In this document: piece by piece, positions 13,070-24,315 of the stretch
Numbering within the stretch: position 1 is the first letter of the stretch
Layout: each line of letters opens with the position of its first letter
NCBI GenBank assembly: GCA_013350335.1
Contig: CM023537.1
Coordinates: 13,086,884 to 13,150,883, forward strand
Direction of reading: 5' to 3'
DNA: 64,000 nt
Source: Chimonanthus salicifolius
Lineage: Eukaryota; Streptophyta; Magnoliopsida; Laurales; Calycanthaceae
Notes under the pieces: model-generated
Database searches by the model: none
Seen by the model: only the letters and a program-made list of their open reading frames with translations
What the model was told of the DNA's origin: nothing
Program-made: the position numbers and the translations under genes

Positions 13070-13395
13070 AAAATTATAAAAAATAAAATAATAAGCTGAT
13101 ATTAAAAATTTATTTATTCAGTAATTTGACTATTTTGAAGGTAATTGATTTGAACACGGTTCGTTTGCATTCCTTCCATCTTGTGTTTCCATCTCCTCCA
13201 TTGGCATTAATTGTAATTTCTGCGCATTAGAGGGGCCGTCGGTAATTTGCTAGCTTTTGTAGGCAAGCGGCCTTTCGAAAGACGGAAGAGCCACCGTGCC
13301 GCCTCCTTCTCCTCTCCCCCTACCACCCACACCCCCACCGACTAGAAAAATGCATCCGTCCCCTTACATCTCAAACAGACTCCTCCTCAGTCTTA
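13070..13395 (+). repeat. Upstream copy of the duplicated nitrite-reductase promoter block
   Basis: This block is repeated about 545 bp downstream (13620-13925) in the same orientation. Shared landmarks in order are AAAATAAAATAATAAGCTGA, a GGGGCCGTCGGTAATTTG block, AAGCGGCCTTTCG, GGAAGAGCC, CACCCACAC, ACTAGAAAAATG and CCGTCCCCTTACATCTCA. The downstream copy leads straight into the gene; this one is cut off from it. Confidence 0.85.
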
Positions 13396-13619
13396 TTTTA
13401 AGTAATGGTAGTTTGGTAAACTCAATTTTAAACTCTGATCTTAAACTAGCGGCTCCAACGAGATTAAGATAATCATTTTCAATGGAAAGACAGCCCGTGT
13501 ACTATAATGAATTAAACTCTACGTAACTCGATGAGATGAATAGATTATTTTAAAGATGATATTTAAAAAAAATTCAAATATAAAAAATTAATAATTTATA
13601 ACAACTGAATTTTTAAAAT

Positions 13620-13925
13620 CTAAAATTATAAAAGATAAAATAATAAGCTGAGATTTAAATTTTATCTATTCAGTAGTTTTATATAATAATCAGGGAGTTT
13701 ACTACGACAGCCCCACGTGGTGGTCTCCACGCCAATGGTATTAATTCTAACTTTTGTGCACATAGGAGGGGCCGTCGGTAATTTGGTACCCTTGTAAGCA
13801 AGCGGCCTTTCGGAACATGGAAGAGCCTCCTTAGAACACCGTACCGCGTCCTTCTTCTCCTCTTGACCACCCACACCCACTAGAAAAATGAATCCGTCCC
13901 CTTACATCTCAGACACAGTCCTCAC
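13620..13925 (+). promoter_or_regulatory. Nitrite-reductase proximal promoter (downstream copy of the duplication)
   Basis: It ends about 50 bp before the ATG. It contains a G-box CCACGTGG at 13713-13720, absent from the upstream copy, and a nitrate-response-element-like motif at 13804-13827 (GGCCTTT, 10 nt, AAGAGCC). The known plant NRE consensus is a CCTT half and an AAG half separated by 10 nt. The spacing here is 10 or 11 depending on alignment. Confidence 0.55.
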
Positions 13926-13972
13926 CCTCTTTCTTCCTCTTTTTCCAACAACAACTAGTAATACTTCCCTTC

Positions 13973-16900
13973 ATGTCTTCGCTGCAATTCATCGCACCAT
14001 CCATCCCGGAGGTCCGATGGAACCGCCGGCTCCGCGCGTCTCCGAACCAGACCGTGGCCCCATCTGTTGAGACGGACGTTTCTAGGCTGGAGCCCCGATT
14101 AGAAGAGAAAGAAGGCTACTGGGTCCTCAGAGAGAAGTTCAGGAAAGGCATCAATCCTCAGGAGAAGGTATTATTAGTATAGAATCTCTTCCGACCTCTC
14201 CTTATTTGGGAAGGGATCTTTTAAGTGTCAAATCCAAATCAGATCTCTGGATCATCATATTTTTACAAAATATCATTCCTTCATTAATTGACACATGATA
14301 ATTTCTCATAAAATCACGTTAAAAAAGCGATAAATGATAATGGGTGGTCATCCCAATACATGCATTCTCTTTTAGAAGACACAGATTTTTTGGAGGACTT
14401 TCAAAACTCGATTCACTTTCCTGTCTATTGTACAGACCGAATCACTGTCCTCAAATTTTCATTTTTAAGTGATTTGGTCGGTACACCAATTTCTTGAGAG
14501 TCTAAATTGGTGCACTGACTGAATCACTTTCTTTAGATTTTCATTTTCAAGTGATTCGGTCGGGTGTACCAATCCAGTGAACCGATTCACTAGAAAGTGA
14601 ACCGATTCACTAGAAAGTGAATCGATTTTTTAAAGTCCACTAAAACCCATACGGACGGATGGAGTGGGAAGTTCACTAAAACTCGTGTCTCCTGTAAGAG
14701 TATGCTCGTATTAGGATGGACACCCATGATAATATGGCAATAATATCCAGATGAATTATTGATAAATTTCTTTTAAAAATTTTATTTATTATTTTTTAAA
14801 ATATTATATTTTTTTGTGAGATTTTTCTATTAATCGTAGTTAATATTCTGAAACTGGTAATGTGACAATGCCTTGGATATTGCAGGGATTCCAGTCCAAT
14901 TATTTTAAACCATTCATAGTGGAAGAGATGAAAAAAATATTGTTATCGGCTTGGCCTCAAATTATTGATTTTAAGACATTCTATAATTACGAGGGCTATA
15001 CAATATAATCATCCTGTACAAATTATTTTTTCTTTTTAAAATTTAAATTGAATCATTTATAATATTTATTTAATATATTTTATTGTTAGATTAATTATTA
15101 TATATCAAAATATTTAGTTTTAAAAAAATCTAATATAATTTAATAAATTGACAGATTTTACAATAATTAATTAATTTATATATTTTTTATGATTATCAGT
15201 GTCTTATACCCGATCAATTAAAATATTTAAACAATTTCCCCTAAACGTATGCTGGACCAACCTTTATTATAAATTTAATATTTCAAGTGTTTAGACGAGC
15301 GTAAGAAGCGATATGTTAGTATATTGTTTTTGAGTTGGAGAGGTGACACGTGTAGATGGTGACACGTGAGGAATTAAGAAGGGATATGTTCGTCACGTCC
15401 CACTCTGTGACATGTAAAATTAAAGCAGTCCTAGTTTTACAGTGAATTTTAATTGAACATTTTAATTCTTAATTCCACTTTTGAAAATTTATATTAATTA
15501 TTTAATTAAATAATGAAAAGCAGTCATAAGAAGTGTTATAGCACAAATTTGGTATAGATAAAAAAAATCCACCATATTTATTATTAGACTTTTCATTTAA
15601 TTGATTAGTGTTAATGTGAATTAGATGATTTTATTTTTTTTTATAAAAAAGAATTGTTTGGCTAAGAAATGTTTGGATGAATATCCGGACACGAGAACAT
15701 GGTTAGACTTTGAATTAAGAGATGGTGACACGTGTGGATGGCGCAGGTGAAGCTGGAGAAGGAGCCGATGAAGCTGGCGATAGAGGAGTTGGCATCAAAG
15801 CCGTTGGATGAAATCGACGGTTCCAAACTCACCAAAGATGATATCGACGTTCGTCTCAAATGGTTGGGCCTTTTCCACAGGAGGAAGCATCAGTGTATGT
15901 CAATTTTCAATTCAATACATTATATGCTATATTTACCTCTCATGTATCACACCTTACAATGTTAGAACTTTTAAGAAAATTTTGTAGCAATTTCTTGACA
16001 TGGCAGATATTGTTAGGTCAGGTGTCCCAATTTTCAATTTACTAACGAGTTGTAGGAAAAGTAATTTTCAATCAGAGTTAGATCTCAGACTATCTCATAT
16101 GGATTCAGGAGATTCACTTGGTGGACAAGATGGTTGACCTCGTTTAAGAGGAGATTGTTGGGGCTGCGAACGAGTCCCACATAAAAGTGTAAAGGGAAAT
16201 CTAGGGATTGACATGCTAGTATTTTAGGATGAATATCCAGTCCTAAGAAAAAGAATACTCGGTAACAAGTAATTTCCAACATTGATCAATGATAATTTGT
16301 TGTGTGTAGATGGACGATTCATGATGAGACTGAAACTGCCAAATGGTGTGACGACTAGTGAGCAGACTCGTTACCTTGGAGAAGTGGTGATGGGGTATGG
16401 TGAGCAAGGTTGTGCAGACGTTACAACAAGGCAGAACTGGCAGATAAGAGGTGTTGTGTTGCCGGACGTGCCTGAGATTATGGATGGGCTTGAGCGAGTT
16501 GGGCTGACCAGCCTTCAGAGTGGCATGGACAATGTGCGCAATCCTGTGGGAAATCCTCTCGCCGGCATTGACCCACATGAGATTGTCGATACCAGGCCCT
16601 ACACCAACCTTCTCTCTCACTTCATCACTGGCAATGGACGTGGAAATCCCAGCATAACCAATCTGTGAGTTGCATTACCCCTCTTCTAATTTATCTGCAT
16701 AGGAAGGAAATTGTAGCCTTCAGAGTGATTGCTAACATGATTTCTTTTTAATTGAAGATGAGGAGAAGAGTCCAACTCATTACCCTGATGTGAAATGAAT
16801 GGAATAATGAGTTCAATTGTCAATGGGTTAACTATTAAAAGGGAAAAATTAAGCCCATGACGACAGGCTGAGGTCTCAAACTTCAATGTTCCAAGATTCA

Positions 16901-18581
16901 AGCAAACATGTGAACTAGGCAAATTTTTAATAGGACCTACTTGGGTGGTCTGAATTTGACACAATTAAAAACCAATCTGGATCAAATGTATAATTTAGTC
17001 TATTTGTAAAAGTAGGCCCTAGAAGTAGTCTCAACATCCTCACAGTGCAGAAGATTTTAATATAATTGGACATGAAGTCCAATTTTGGGACCATCCTATT
17101 TCTTGGTCTTAAATATATGTACTTGCTTTGATGCTTAAGATATAATTATTGATAAAAAGTAAAGGACTTAGTGTTGCTTTTTCATTGAAGTCGAATTTTA
17201 ATATCTGTTTGTGAATTTGCAGTCCTAGGAAATGGAATGTTTGTGTGGTGGGCACCCATGATCTGTTTGAGCACCCTCACATCAATGATCTTGCTTACAT
17301 GCCAGCCATGAAAGATGGACGGTTCGGATTCAATCTGTTGGTGGGTGGGTTTTTCAGCCCCAGGCGATGCGCGGAGGCAGTGCCCCTCGATGCATGGGTC
17401 CCTGGAGATGATGTTGTTCCAGTATGCAAAGCAGTATTAGAGGCATTCCGGGATCTTGGCAATAGAGGAAATCGGCAGAAAACGCGAATGATGTGGCTAA
17501 TTGACGAACTTGTAAGCACTCTTAATTTTTCATCTCTTCAGTTCTGTTAAAGGAAATGTGAAAAATAGCATGCTAGTAAGTAGTTTACAGTGCTTGTGGC
17601 TTGAATTGATGGGGTAGAGTAGAAATGTAGAACTTAATAGGACCAACACAAATAGTGAATGATGGTGCCATTGTATTTGATGTTCATATATAACGAGGAA
17701 TGATTTTTCTCTCAGGACCAATTATGTGGTGAAGTGTAACCTACCTTCCTGAGTCTCATTCCACAACTCAAAAACTGTATGTTAGGCAGATTCATCTTTC
17801 CTGATCTTTTTTCAACTTCATTTATTTGTAGGGCATAGAAGGATTCAGGTCAGAGGTAGTGAAGAGGATGCCAGGGCAAAAACTGGAGAGGTCATCAAAA
17901 GAAGACCTGGTGCAGAAGGAATGGGAGAGAAGAGACCTCTTTGGTGTCCATCCTCAAAAACAGGCTGGCCTAAGCTTTGTGGGTCTTCATGTGCCAGTGG
18001 GCCGGGTTCAGGGACAAGACATGATTGAACTGGCCCGTCTTGCGGATGAATATGGATCAGGTGAGCTCCGGCTCACTGTAGAGCAGAATATCATAATTCC
18101 CAACGTCAAGGATTCACGAGTTGAGGAATTGCTGAACGAACCACTATTGAAGGAAAGGTTTTCTCCCGAGCCATCTATCCTTATGAAAGGCCTGGTTGCC
18201 TGCACCGGCAACCAGTTCTGTGGGCAAGCCATCATCGAGACGAAAGCAAGAGCATTGAAGGTGACAGAAGAAGTACAAAAACGGGTTGCTGTGAACCGGC
18301 CGATTAGGATGCACTGGACGGGCTGCCCCAACAGTTGTGCACAGGTGCAAGTAGCGGACATTGGCTTCATGGGATGCATGACCAAGGATGAGAATGGAAA
18401 GGTTTGTGAGGCGGCAGATGTTTACTTGGGTGGGAGAATTGGAAGTGATTCTCATTTGGGAGATGTTTACAAGAAGGCTGTGCCTTGCAAGGACTTGGTA
18501 CCTTTGGTGGTGGACATCTTAATAAAACAATTTGGAGCTGTGCCCAGAGACATGGAAGAGGATGATGATGGCGGAATCTAA
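13973..18581 (+). CDS. NIR1: Ferredoxin-nitrite reductase, chloroplastic, 5 exons
   Basis: Exons: 13973-14167, 15747-15894, 16310-16664, 17223-17511, 17832-18581. They sum to 1737 nt (578 aa), in frame, near the usual 580-600 aa. The enzyme reduces nitrite to ammonium with six electrons from ferredoxin in the chloroplast stroma. Residues 1 to about 30 look like a transit peptide (Ser/Arg-rich, few acids). The order is then an N-terminal LRLKWLGLFHRRKHQ-type region, a first ferredoxin-like repeat with TTRQNWQIRG, SLQSGMDNVRNPVGNPLAGI and DTRPYTNLL, and the siroheme and 4Fe-4S cysteines Cys453, Cys459, Cys494 and Cys498 (CTGNQFC and CPNSC). The context is TGCPNSCAQ where plant homologues I recall read CGQ, a small change beside a cluster ligand. 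The ATG at 13973 gives a good transit peptide; the GC-rich exon 1 start fits. Intron 1 carries a MITE and intron 2 an LTR fragment. Confidence 0.97.
14342..14725. mobile_element. 384-bp MITE with exact 8-bp target duplication in nitrite-reductase intron 1
   Basis: The element begins GGGTGGTCATCCC and ends GGATGGACACCC, with terminal inverted repeats extending about 50 bp inward (TACATGCATTCTCTTTTAGA opposite its diverged complement). Direct repeats ATGATAAT (14334-14341 and 14726-14733) flank it. The interior is itself palindromic and includes a short tandem of GTGAACCGATTCACTAGAAA near 14577-14620. The 8-bp duplication suggests hAT. Confidence 0.85.
15343..15368 (+). promoter_or_regulatory. 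Paired GGTGACACGTG G-box motifs in nitrite-reductase intron 1
   Basis: Two GGTGACACGTG copies occur at 15342-15352 and 15358-15368. A third at 15724-15734 lies just before the exon 2 acceptor. Each contains CACGTG, the core bound by bZIP and bHLH factors. A regulatory function is inferred, not shown. Confidence 0.35.
16156..16281 (+). mobile_element. Solo LTR-like fragment in nitrite-reductase intron 2
   Basis: TGTTGGGG, a short gap, then CGAACGAGTCCCACAT, preceded by a purine run AAGAGGAGAT, matches the LTR start at 22635 in sequence and in its preceding polypurine-like run. The sequence to about 16281 (CCAACA) could be one LTR of about 125 bp. Confidence 0.45.
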
Positions 18582-18794
18582 GACCCTTATTATTGTTTTT
18601 TTTTTTTCCAAGAAAGATAACACGTTAAACTCATAAATTTTAATCATTTAGGGGAAGAAATCATACCTTATCTTGTATCTTGTCTATTCTTGTATTTGAG
18701 ATTTATGAGCTTACTATCAATGTATACAATTTTCTCTGTTTCAGAGATGGAATAAGAGTATACACCTAGTGCAGTCCACTTGCTCCTTGGAACT
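18582..18794 (+). other. 3' UTR of nitrite reductase
   Basis: T-rich sequence directly follows the TAA stop. No single polyadenylation signal stands out. Confidence 0.4.
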
Positions 18795-19200
18795 AAAGGC
18801 AAACTTGTTGATCACATTTATTGATTACATTTGATGCCAAATCTATAATATATAGGCAAACTTTGAAATTAAAGGTAGTATTTGAACAGAGAAACTTAAA
18901 GTAAGAGATTTTCCAAGGCCAGCAGAACATCTGTGTATCTTTTGCTGAAGGAGAGAGATTCACTGCAGGCTCCAGTCTCTCAAAGAATGGATAGAAATAG
19001 AAAAAGTTTCTCCATTTCTCTCCAACCAAACACAACCTTTATGTACTTTACTCTGTTCAGAGGTAAGAATTCAATGCCAGCTTTGTACTTGTTGATCACA
19101 TTTGATGCAAAGGCTACAATTATAGGCAAATTTTGAAACTAAAGGTCATATTTGGACTAAGGAGACCTTAGAGTAAAAGATTCTACAAGGATAACAGTAC
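18795..19200 (+). repeat. Direct duplication downstream of nitrite reductase
   Basis: 18795-18935 and 19079-19200 share TTGTTGATCACATTT, CATTTGATGC, TATAGGCAAA and TTTTGAAA, then AAAGGT and GTAAAAGATT-type blocks in the same order. Units begin about 285 bp apart. No coding content. Confidence 0.65.
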
Positions 19201-20470
19201 TTTTGCCCCATCTTCTTTGAAGAACGAAACACTCATTAAATGAAAGCTCTAATTTCTATTAAAGACTGCGTGTATCCAGAGTTTTATCCAACCCCCTCAT
19301 AATCAAAGAGAAGTAGGGTCTTCAAGTTCTTCATTGTTAAAAAAAAAAATACTCTATGACATGTGCCATTATCCTCACTTTCCATTTGAGAAAAATTAAA
19401 CGTGGTACAACTAAGCATATTAGATTTTCATTGTGTGAGCCAATTATACTGGCCGGCGACCAACATGAGGCGGGTATTTCTAAGGGCATGTTAATTTTCA
19501 ATCTGAACAATAAAAATGATATAAATGAAAATAGATAAGAGTTCCATTTATATTCAATTATTTTGGTGGTTTTAAGATTATGAATCTTTAGATTTAATTA
19601 TTTTATATTTTATTGAGTTTTCACTTTTTATAACTCATCTCACACCACTCCAATGAGTAGACGAGAGAGCTTTTCTATCATTTTTTCATATCTGTATTAC
19701 TTGACACTTTACATTTAATCATAATTGAACCCAATCACATTAGATGGCTTAAAGAAATGGGAACCTCAACTTCACTGAATATCGCATACAGAGAAGTTGT
19801 TGAAACCTTTATTATTAAATGGATCAAGTGAGCATTCCACTTTCATCCATGTGATATCCCATTAAAAAGCTTCAAGGGGAATATTCTCTTTAGAATATTT
19901 TCATTTGTACGTGTTTTAGAAAACCAAAGACCCCAACTAATAAAGCATCTTACCCTACTTTCCATTATTGTTTATTAAAGGTAGTACACTGCCTAATTGC
20001 ATTGCCACTTGCATTAGATTGAATAATAGTGACGTTGGTCTCTGTAATTTTTTTAATCGAACGTGTACAGATGTCTCACCTAGTTATTCTTTTAGGGCAT
20101 ATGCACACTTCCATACACACGCACATTAAATTCTTTGATGGAGAGAAATTCTTATGGAAAGTACCATTTGCTGGGGCATGTCCTGAAACAAACCCAAGAC
20201 CTCAATCCTAATATCTTACGCTCCGACCTCCAGACCAACCTAGTCTCTTTATCAGAACCAAACCTTAGCCATCCTTCACTGTTCTTTTCACAGCCACCAT
20301 TCCATCTGTTCCTTTCACACCCACCATTCCATCTTGCCATCTGATTCATTGTGTAAGATGCTGGCTTCCAATAAAGGGGTTAGATCATGAGTTTAAAATG
20401 CGATAATCCAACACATAGTTGATGTATGGTTTCTCTCTGTTTTTTTTTTTTTTTTATTTAAAAAAATAAA
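19201..20470. other. Intergenic, AT-rich, no gene seen
   Basis: Short frames here are unconvincing. A tandem CCACCATTCCATCT (about 20293-20333) is present. A region near 20170-20220 looks tRNA-like on the minus strand but lacks a clean A box. Confidence 0.4.
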
Positions 20471-21260
20471 AAATATGAGAAAATAGGAAAAATGATATTT
20501 TAAAATAACAATCGTTTTTATGGAGTAATAGACAGAATTTCGGTAAAAATAAAGTATGTCTTAAAAAGTTTAAAAATGTTTTAAAATTTTGAAAAATGTC
20601 TAGAAGGTCAATATGAAGAAACTCCTAATATGAAATTCATGTTCTCATTTATCTCACAGTGACGTGTATCTTATATTACAATTCATAAACATTTTATTAC
20701 AAAAATTCTGATATTCATAAAAATGTTGGAATATTAGAAAAATAACAGAAATACTCCAAAATTATACCAATTAGATTAAGCGATGTTCATTTAATTATGA
20801 AAATATTTGCATATCATTTTATTAATTTTTTTCTAAAAAAACTGCAAAATGGAAAGTATCTTAGAAAATCCATCTTTCATTAATTTTTCAAAAAAAGATT
20901 GGAAAATCACAAAGATACCCTACAAATCATGTCAACGACATTAACACATCTCCATTGAATTCCATAAGAACTAGATATTATTTTATTAAATTATTTTCAC
21001 AAAAAATCCTCAATTCAATATCATCTTAAAACTGAAATTTACAAAAAATGATGAAAATAACTCAAAATGGTCATTCTTTAAAGGAAAATGTATTGAATTG
21101 ACAAATACCTTTCATACTTAAGTTGCATGTAACCTTCGTAAAATCACACCCAATGCAAGATTCAACTCGAAAAACACTAAAAACATATTTTAAAAAAAAA
21201 TAAAAAATGTACATTGTCCGATACATCCGGACTTGCTAATATGATACGAATCGGCCGAAT
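20470..21260 (+). repeat. Dispersed repeat, copy A
   Basis: It shares ordered blocks with 34690-35410: CTTAATATGAAATTCAT/CCTAATATGAAATTCAT, GACGTGTATCTT, TTACAATTCA, TTGGAATATTAGAAAAATAA, TATCTTAGAAAATC, TTGGAAAATCACA, ACCCTACAAA and ATATTATTTTATTAAATTAT. Both copies lie next to ATCGGCCGAA-type motifs. Non-coding. Confidence 0.7.
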
Positions 21261-21803
21261 TTTAAATTTTAGATTATACATCATTTCTCCGACTAGGGTT
21301 GAAATATCTTGCATAAGTATCATTATTTATTGTATGCTAAATTTTATATATTTTGTAATCTTCTACTTCTCATTTTCTGTCTATAATTTGTAACCGTTTA
21401 ATTCTACAAAACATGGGTATCAAATCACTTCAAACAAGTTAGTTCTTATTTTATAATCTATACTAAAGTTATTTTTAAACGGTCTCTTACCTTTTGATTT
21501 CTATATTTATAGTTAATCCACTCATTTGCTGTATACATTACATTTTAATTTTGTTTTATTTGATTATTTATTATCTAATACTCGAATAACTGTTTCTTCA
21601 AGTGATCGAGCATTAACAGCTTTTTATTTAAAGAAATGTTATAAAAATAGAAAATGACAGGTCATCATATGCGGACCTACTATAGGAATTAGGATAGACA
21701 CGAGGGCAAGTGGGTAAACATTTGAAAAAGGGCCATTCTCCGTCTCACTTCCCTTCACGCGGCCAAAGCATTGGCTACTGATAGGCGCGGTTTCGGCCGC
21801 CCC

Positions 21804-22185
21804 ATGCAGCCCCCAACTGGGGTGTTGGGGGGGTTGGACCGCCCAATCATGTCCGGTCCCAACCTCTTCCCTCTCTACAAGCAGCAGTCCTGGTTGTCTG
21901 ACACTGATCGAGACGAGGCCTGGCTGAGGAGGAAGATGGACTGCACCACCAATCGCAGACGAAGCAAGAGCCTCACTGATCTTGATCTCGACGAACTTAA
22001 GGCCTGCATAGAGCTTGGCTTCGGCTTCAGCTTTGATTCCCCCGTCAAGGATCGTACTACGCTTTCCAATACGATCCCGGCGTTGGATCTCTTCTATACT
22101 GTCACCAAGCATTACCATGATAGCTTCTCTGTTTCCGACTCTTCTTTCTCCCATGCTGTCAGTCCTCACACCATCTTCACTCCCG
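21804..22185 (+). CDS. DUF1685-family protein, first exon only
   Basis: The frame from ATG 21804 gives MQPPTGVLGGLDRPIMSGPN and includes RRSKSLTDLDLDELKACIEL, GFGF and IPALDLFYTV. These are the SLTDxDLDELKxCxELGFGF and LPALxLxYxV signatures of plant DUF1685 proteins, whose function is unknown. The exon ends at a GT donor (22186) in phase 1, inside a CT-repeat boundary. Family members normally continue with a short exon carrying a WAQ.VAC motif; I searched by eye and did not find it. Reading through the donor stops at 22280. A weak alternative terminal exon at 23614-23639 would add only GRTEAGTW. No upstream in-frame ATG exists before the stop at 21723, and ATG 21849 is another possible start. 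The gene may be broken, or its second exon lies beyond the repeats. Confidence 0.75.
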
Positions 22186-22211
22186 GTACTCTCTCTCTCT
22201 CTCTCTCTCTC

Positions 22212-22748
22212 AGACTAGTCTTTTGGGCGGGAAGCCCAGTCCCAACAGTGGTATGTATAAGAGACTGGTTCCCAAGCTAAATCATTTGGACTCTTGTTAA
22301 GACCACTGATTCCCTGCTCAAAAGACTAGTTTGATAGATGGATTGATCCAATCTCTTATAAGTCCCTAAGTTTTCTCTCTTACAACCGATGTGGGACTAG
22401 TCTGATAGGTAGAGTGAACTAGTCTCTTATAAGTTCTTAGATTTTTTTCCCCCTCACGATCAATGTGGGACTATTCTGATAGGTGGAGTGACCAAATCCC
22501 ATATATGTCCTTAAATTTCTCCCTTCACAATCGATGTGGAACGCGTTCACTGTCCTAACAGGCTCAAGGATCACCTAGCCTAACCGGATAGTTGGCGACA
22601 TTCTATCTGCGGGAGAGCCTTATTCGAAGGGGATTGTTGGGGTACGAACGAGTCCGACATCAGTGAGAGAGAAAAATATAGACTTATATGTGACTGGATA
22701 TCTCTACTTATAAGACTAGTTTTTTGGACGAGAAGCTGATTCCCTACA
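22212..22748 (+). mobile_element. TRIM-like LTR element next to the DUF1685 exon
   Basis: The right LTR is 22635-22748 (TGTTGGGGTACGAACGAG to CCCTACA). The left LTR survives only as its 3' end, 22212-22247 (AGACTAGTCTTTTGGGCGGG to CCCAACA), followed by a primer-binding-like TGGTATGTATAAGAG at 22250. A purine run CGAAGGGGA precedes the right LTR. The interior holds three diverged units of about 75 bp around GATGTGGGACTA and TCTGATAGGT. Confidence 0.6.
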
Positions 22749-23977
22749 CTTCTCTATAGTTTAGATGCTTAGAGAGAACTACTTAATTTGTTTTCTTTTC
22801 TATCACACAATCTATCGACGATTGGATCACTTTTATATTGAGCCTTGAATTTCAATATTTTGTATATTACATTATCATCTTCATTATCATTGTCTTTTTC
22901 TCGTCACTTGATCACGTTTAGAGTTACTTTTTCTCTCAAAACTTTCTTTTAGAAAAGAAATTCAATTGACAATGCATAAACAATCCTTCTTCAATGGTCT
23001 TCACCTGTAGTTGGCACTTCGTACATGTTACCAAGGTTTGAATTTAAACACATCTCGAATGTGAAATATTGGATTTAATTTTCAACCAGCACAATTTTTT
23101 TCGAGTCCATTTGATATTTGCCAAATTTCAAACTTTGGCTCAGCCAAAAATTTTCAGCTTGTCAAACGCCAACAATGTTGCCAAAATCTAAAAATGATTT
23201 TTTTATTATGCATATGGATTTTCTCTATACACTCAAGTGCATATAACTTGCAGTTTGACTGAAGATCATTTTTAAGTTTAGCCCTCATTATACATAATTT
23301 CCTTCTCGAATATTTCTATTATTTTCATTATCATGATTATGAAAATCAGGAAATGGATGAATACTGACTTTGTTGTTTGTGATATATTATTGATTTGGAG
23401 AAGGTGAAAATCCTTAGCTGGTAAAGACGAAATTAAGGCAGTGGGCTCAGGTCGTCGCCTGTTCGGTCCGTCAATGTTGCTGAATTGCCTCCCATCTCCA
23501 TGTAAAATGCTTAATGTTATGTAATTCAAGCACCAGAAACAAAACCAGTCTTCTTGTTGTTGTTATTATTTGTTTTTGTTTTTTAGTTTTTTGTTTCACT
23601 CACTTTTTCACAGGAAGAACTGAAGCAGGGACATGGTAATCGTGTCTGAAATTAATATTTGTACTAAAAGAAATCTCTGTCAGTGTAGATTCATGAAAAA
23701 GGTATTTTTTCTTATTAGAATTAGCAGCTCATTGTAATTGTTTTAAGTATTCGACGATCATTAATCAACGACAACTATGACTAATTTTATAAAAATATTA
23801 AATGGGTGGTGCAATTGGAGAAGTAAGGGGTTTGGGGCATTGATTCTGTGCTGTGCTTTCCTCTCAAATGAATGTTATGCTTCCTGCTGTCCACACACCG
23901 TCCAACTTATAGGAACTTTCACAGGGAATTCATTCCATGAAAGGTTCATATACTTTGGTGTATTCCTTCCTTGTAAT
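22749..23977. other. Intergenic or intron sequence after the DUF1685 exon
   Basis: AT-rich sequence with no convincing exon. A SINE-like patch at about 23400-23475 has TTAGCTGGTAAAG (A-box-like) and GTTCGGTCC (degenerate B-box). Confidence 0.4.
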
Positions 23978-24307
23978 TAGGGGTGAAAAAAATCCACCCG
24001 CATGATCGGACTAAAAAATTCAATGGGTTAGGATTGTATTTTTATACACCTCAGGTAGGTCGAGTTGGGAAAAAATAAATTTGCATGAAATTTGAGTCGG
24101 GTTAATAAATTTAAAAACAACTCGAACCGATCTGACCCGAGTGTACCAAGTTATAAAACAGCACTCGAATTGAGTTGGGTCAAAAATTTGGGTCGGGTCG
24201 AGTTGAATAACTCGAGTCAACAATTCGAGTTAGGTCGGGTCTAGTTCAATAATTTTTTACATGGATTGAATTGGGTTCATTGAAATCTGATCCGAGTTTC
24301 AGCCCTA
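23978..24307. mobile_element. hAT (Ac-like) MITE with exact 8-bp target duplication
   Basis: Ends TAGGGGTGAAA and TTTCAGCCCTA are inverted repeats resembling Ac termini. Direct repeats CTTGTAAT (23970-23977 and 24308-24315) flank it. The interior is rich in GGGTCGGGTC and ACTCGAG words and has no frame for a transposase. Same family as 36031-36415 and 59706-60616. Confidence 0.88.
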
Positions 24308-24315
24308 CTTGTAAT

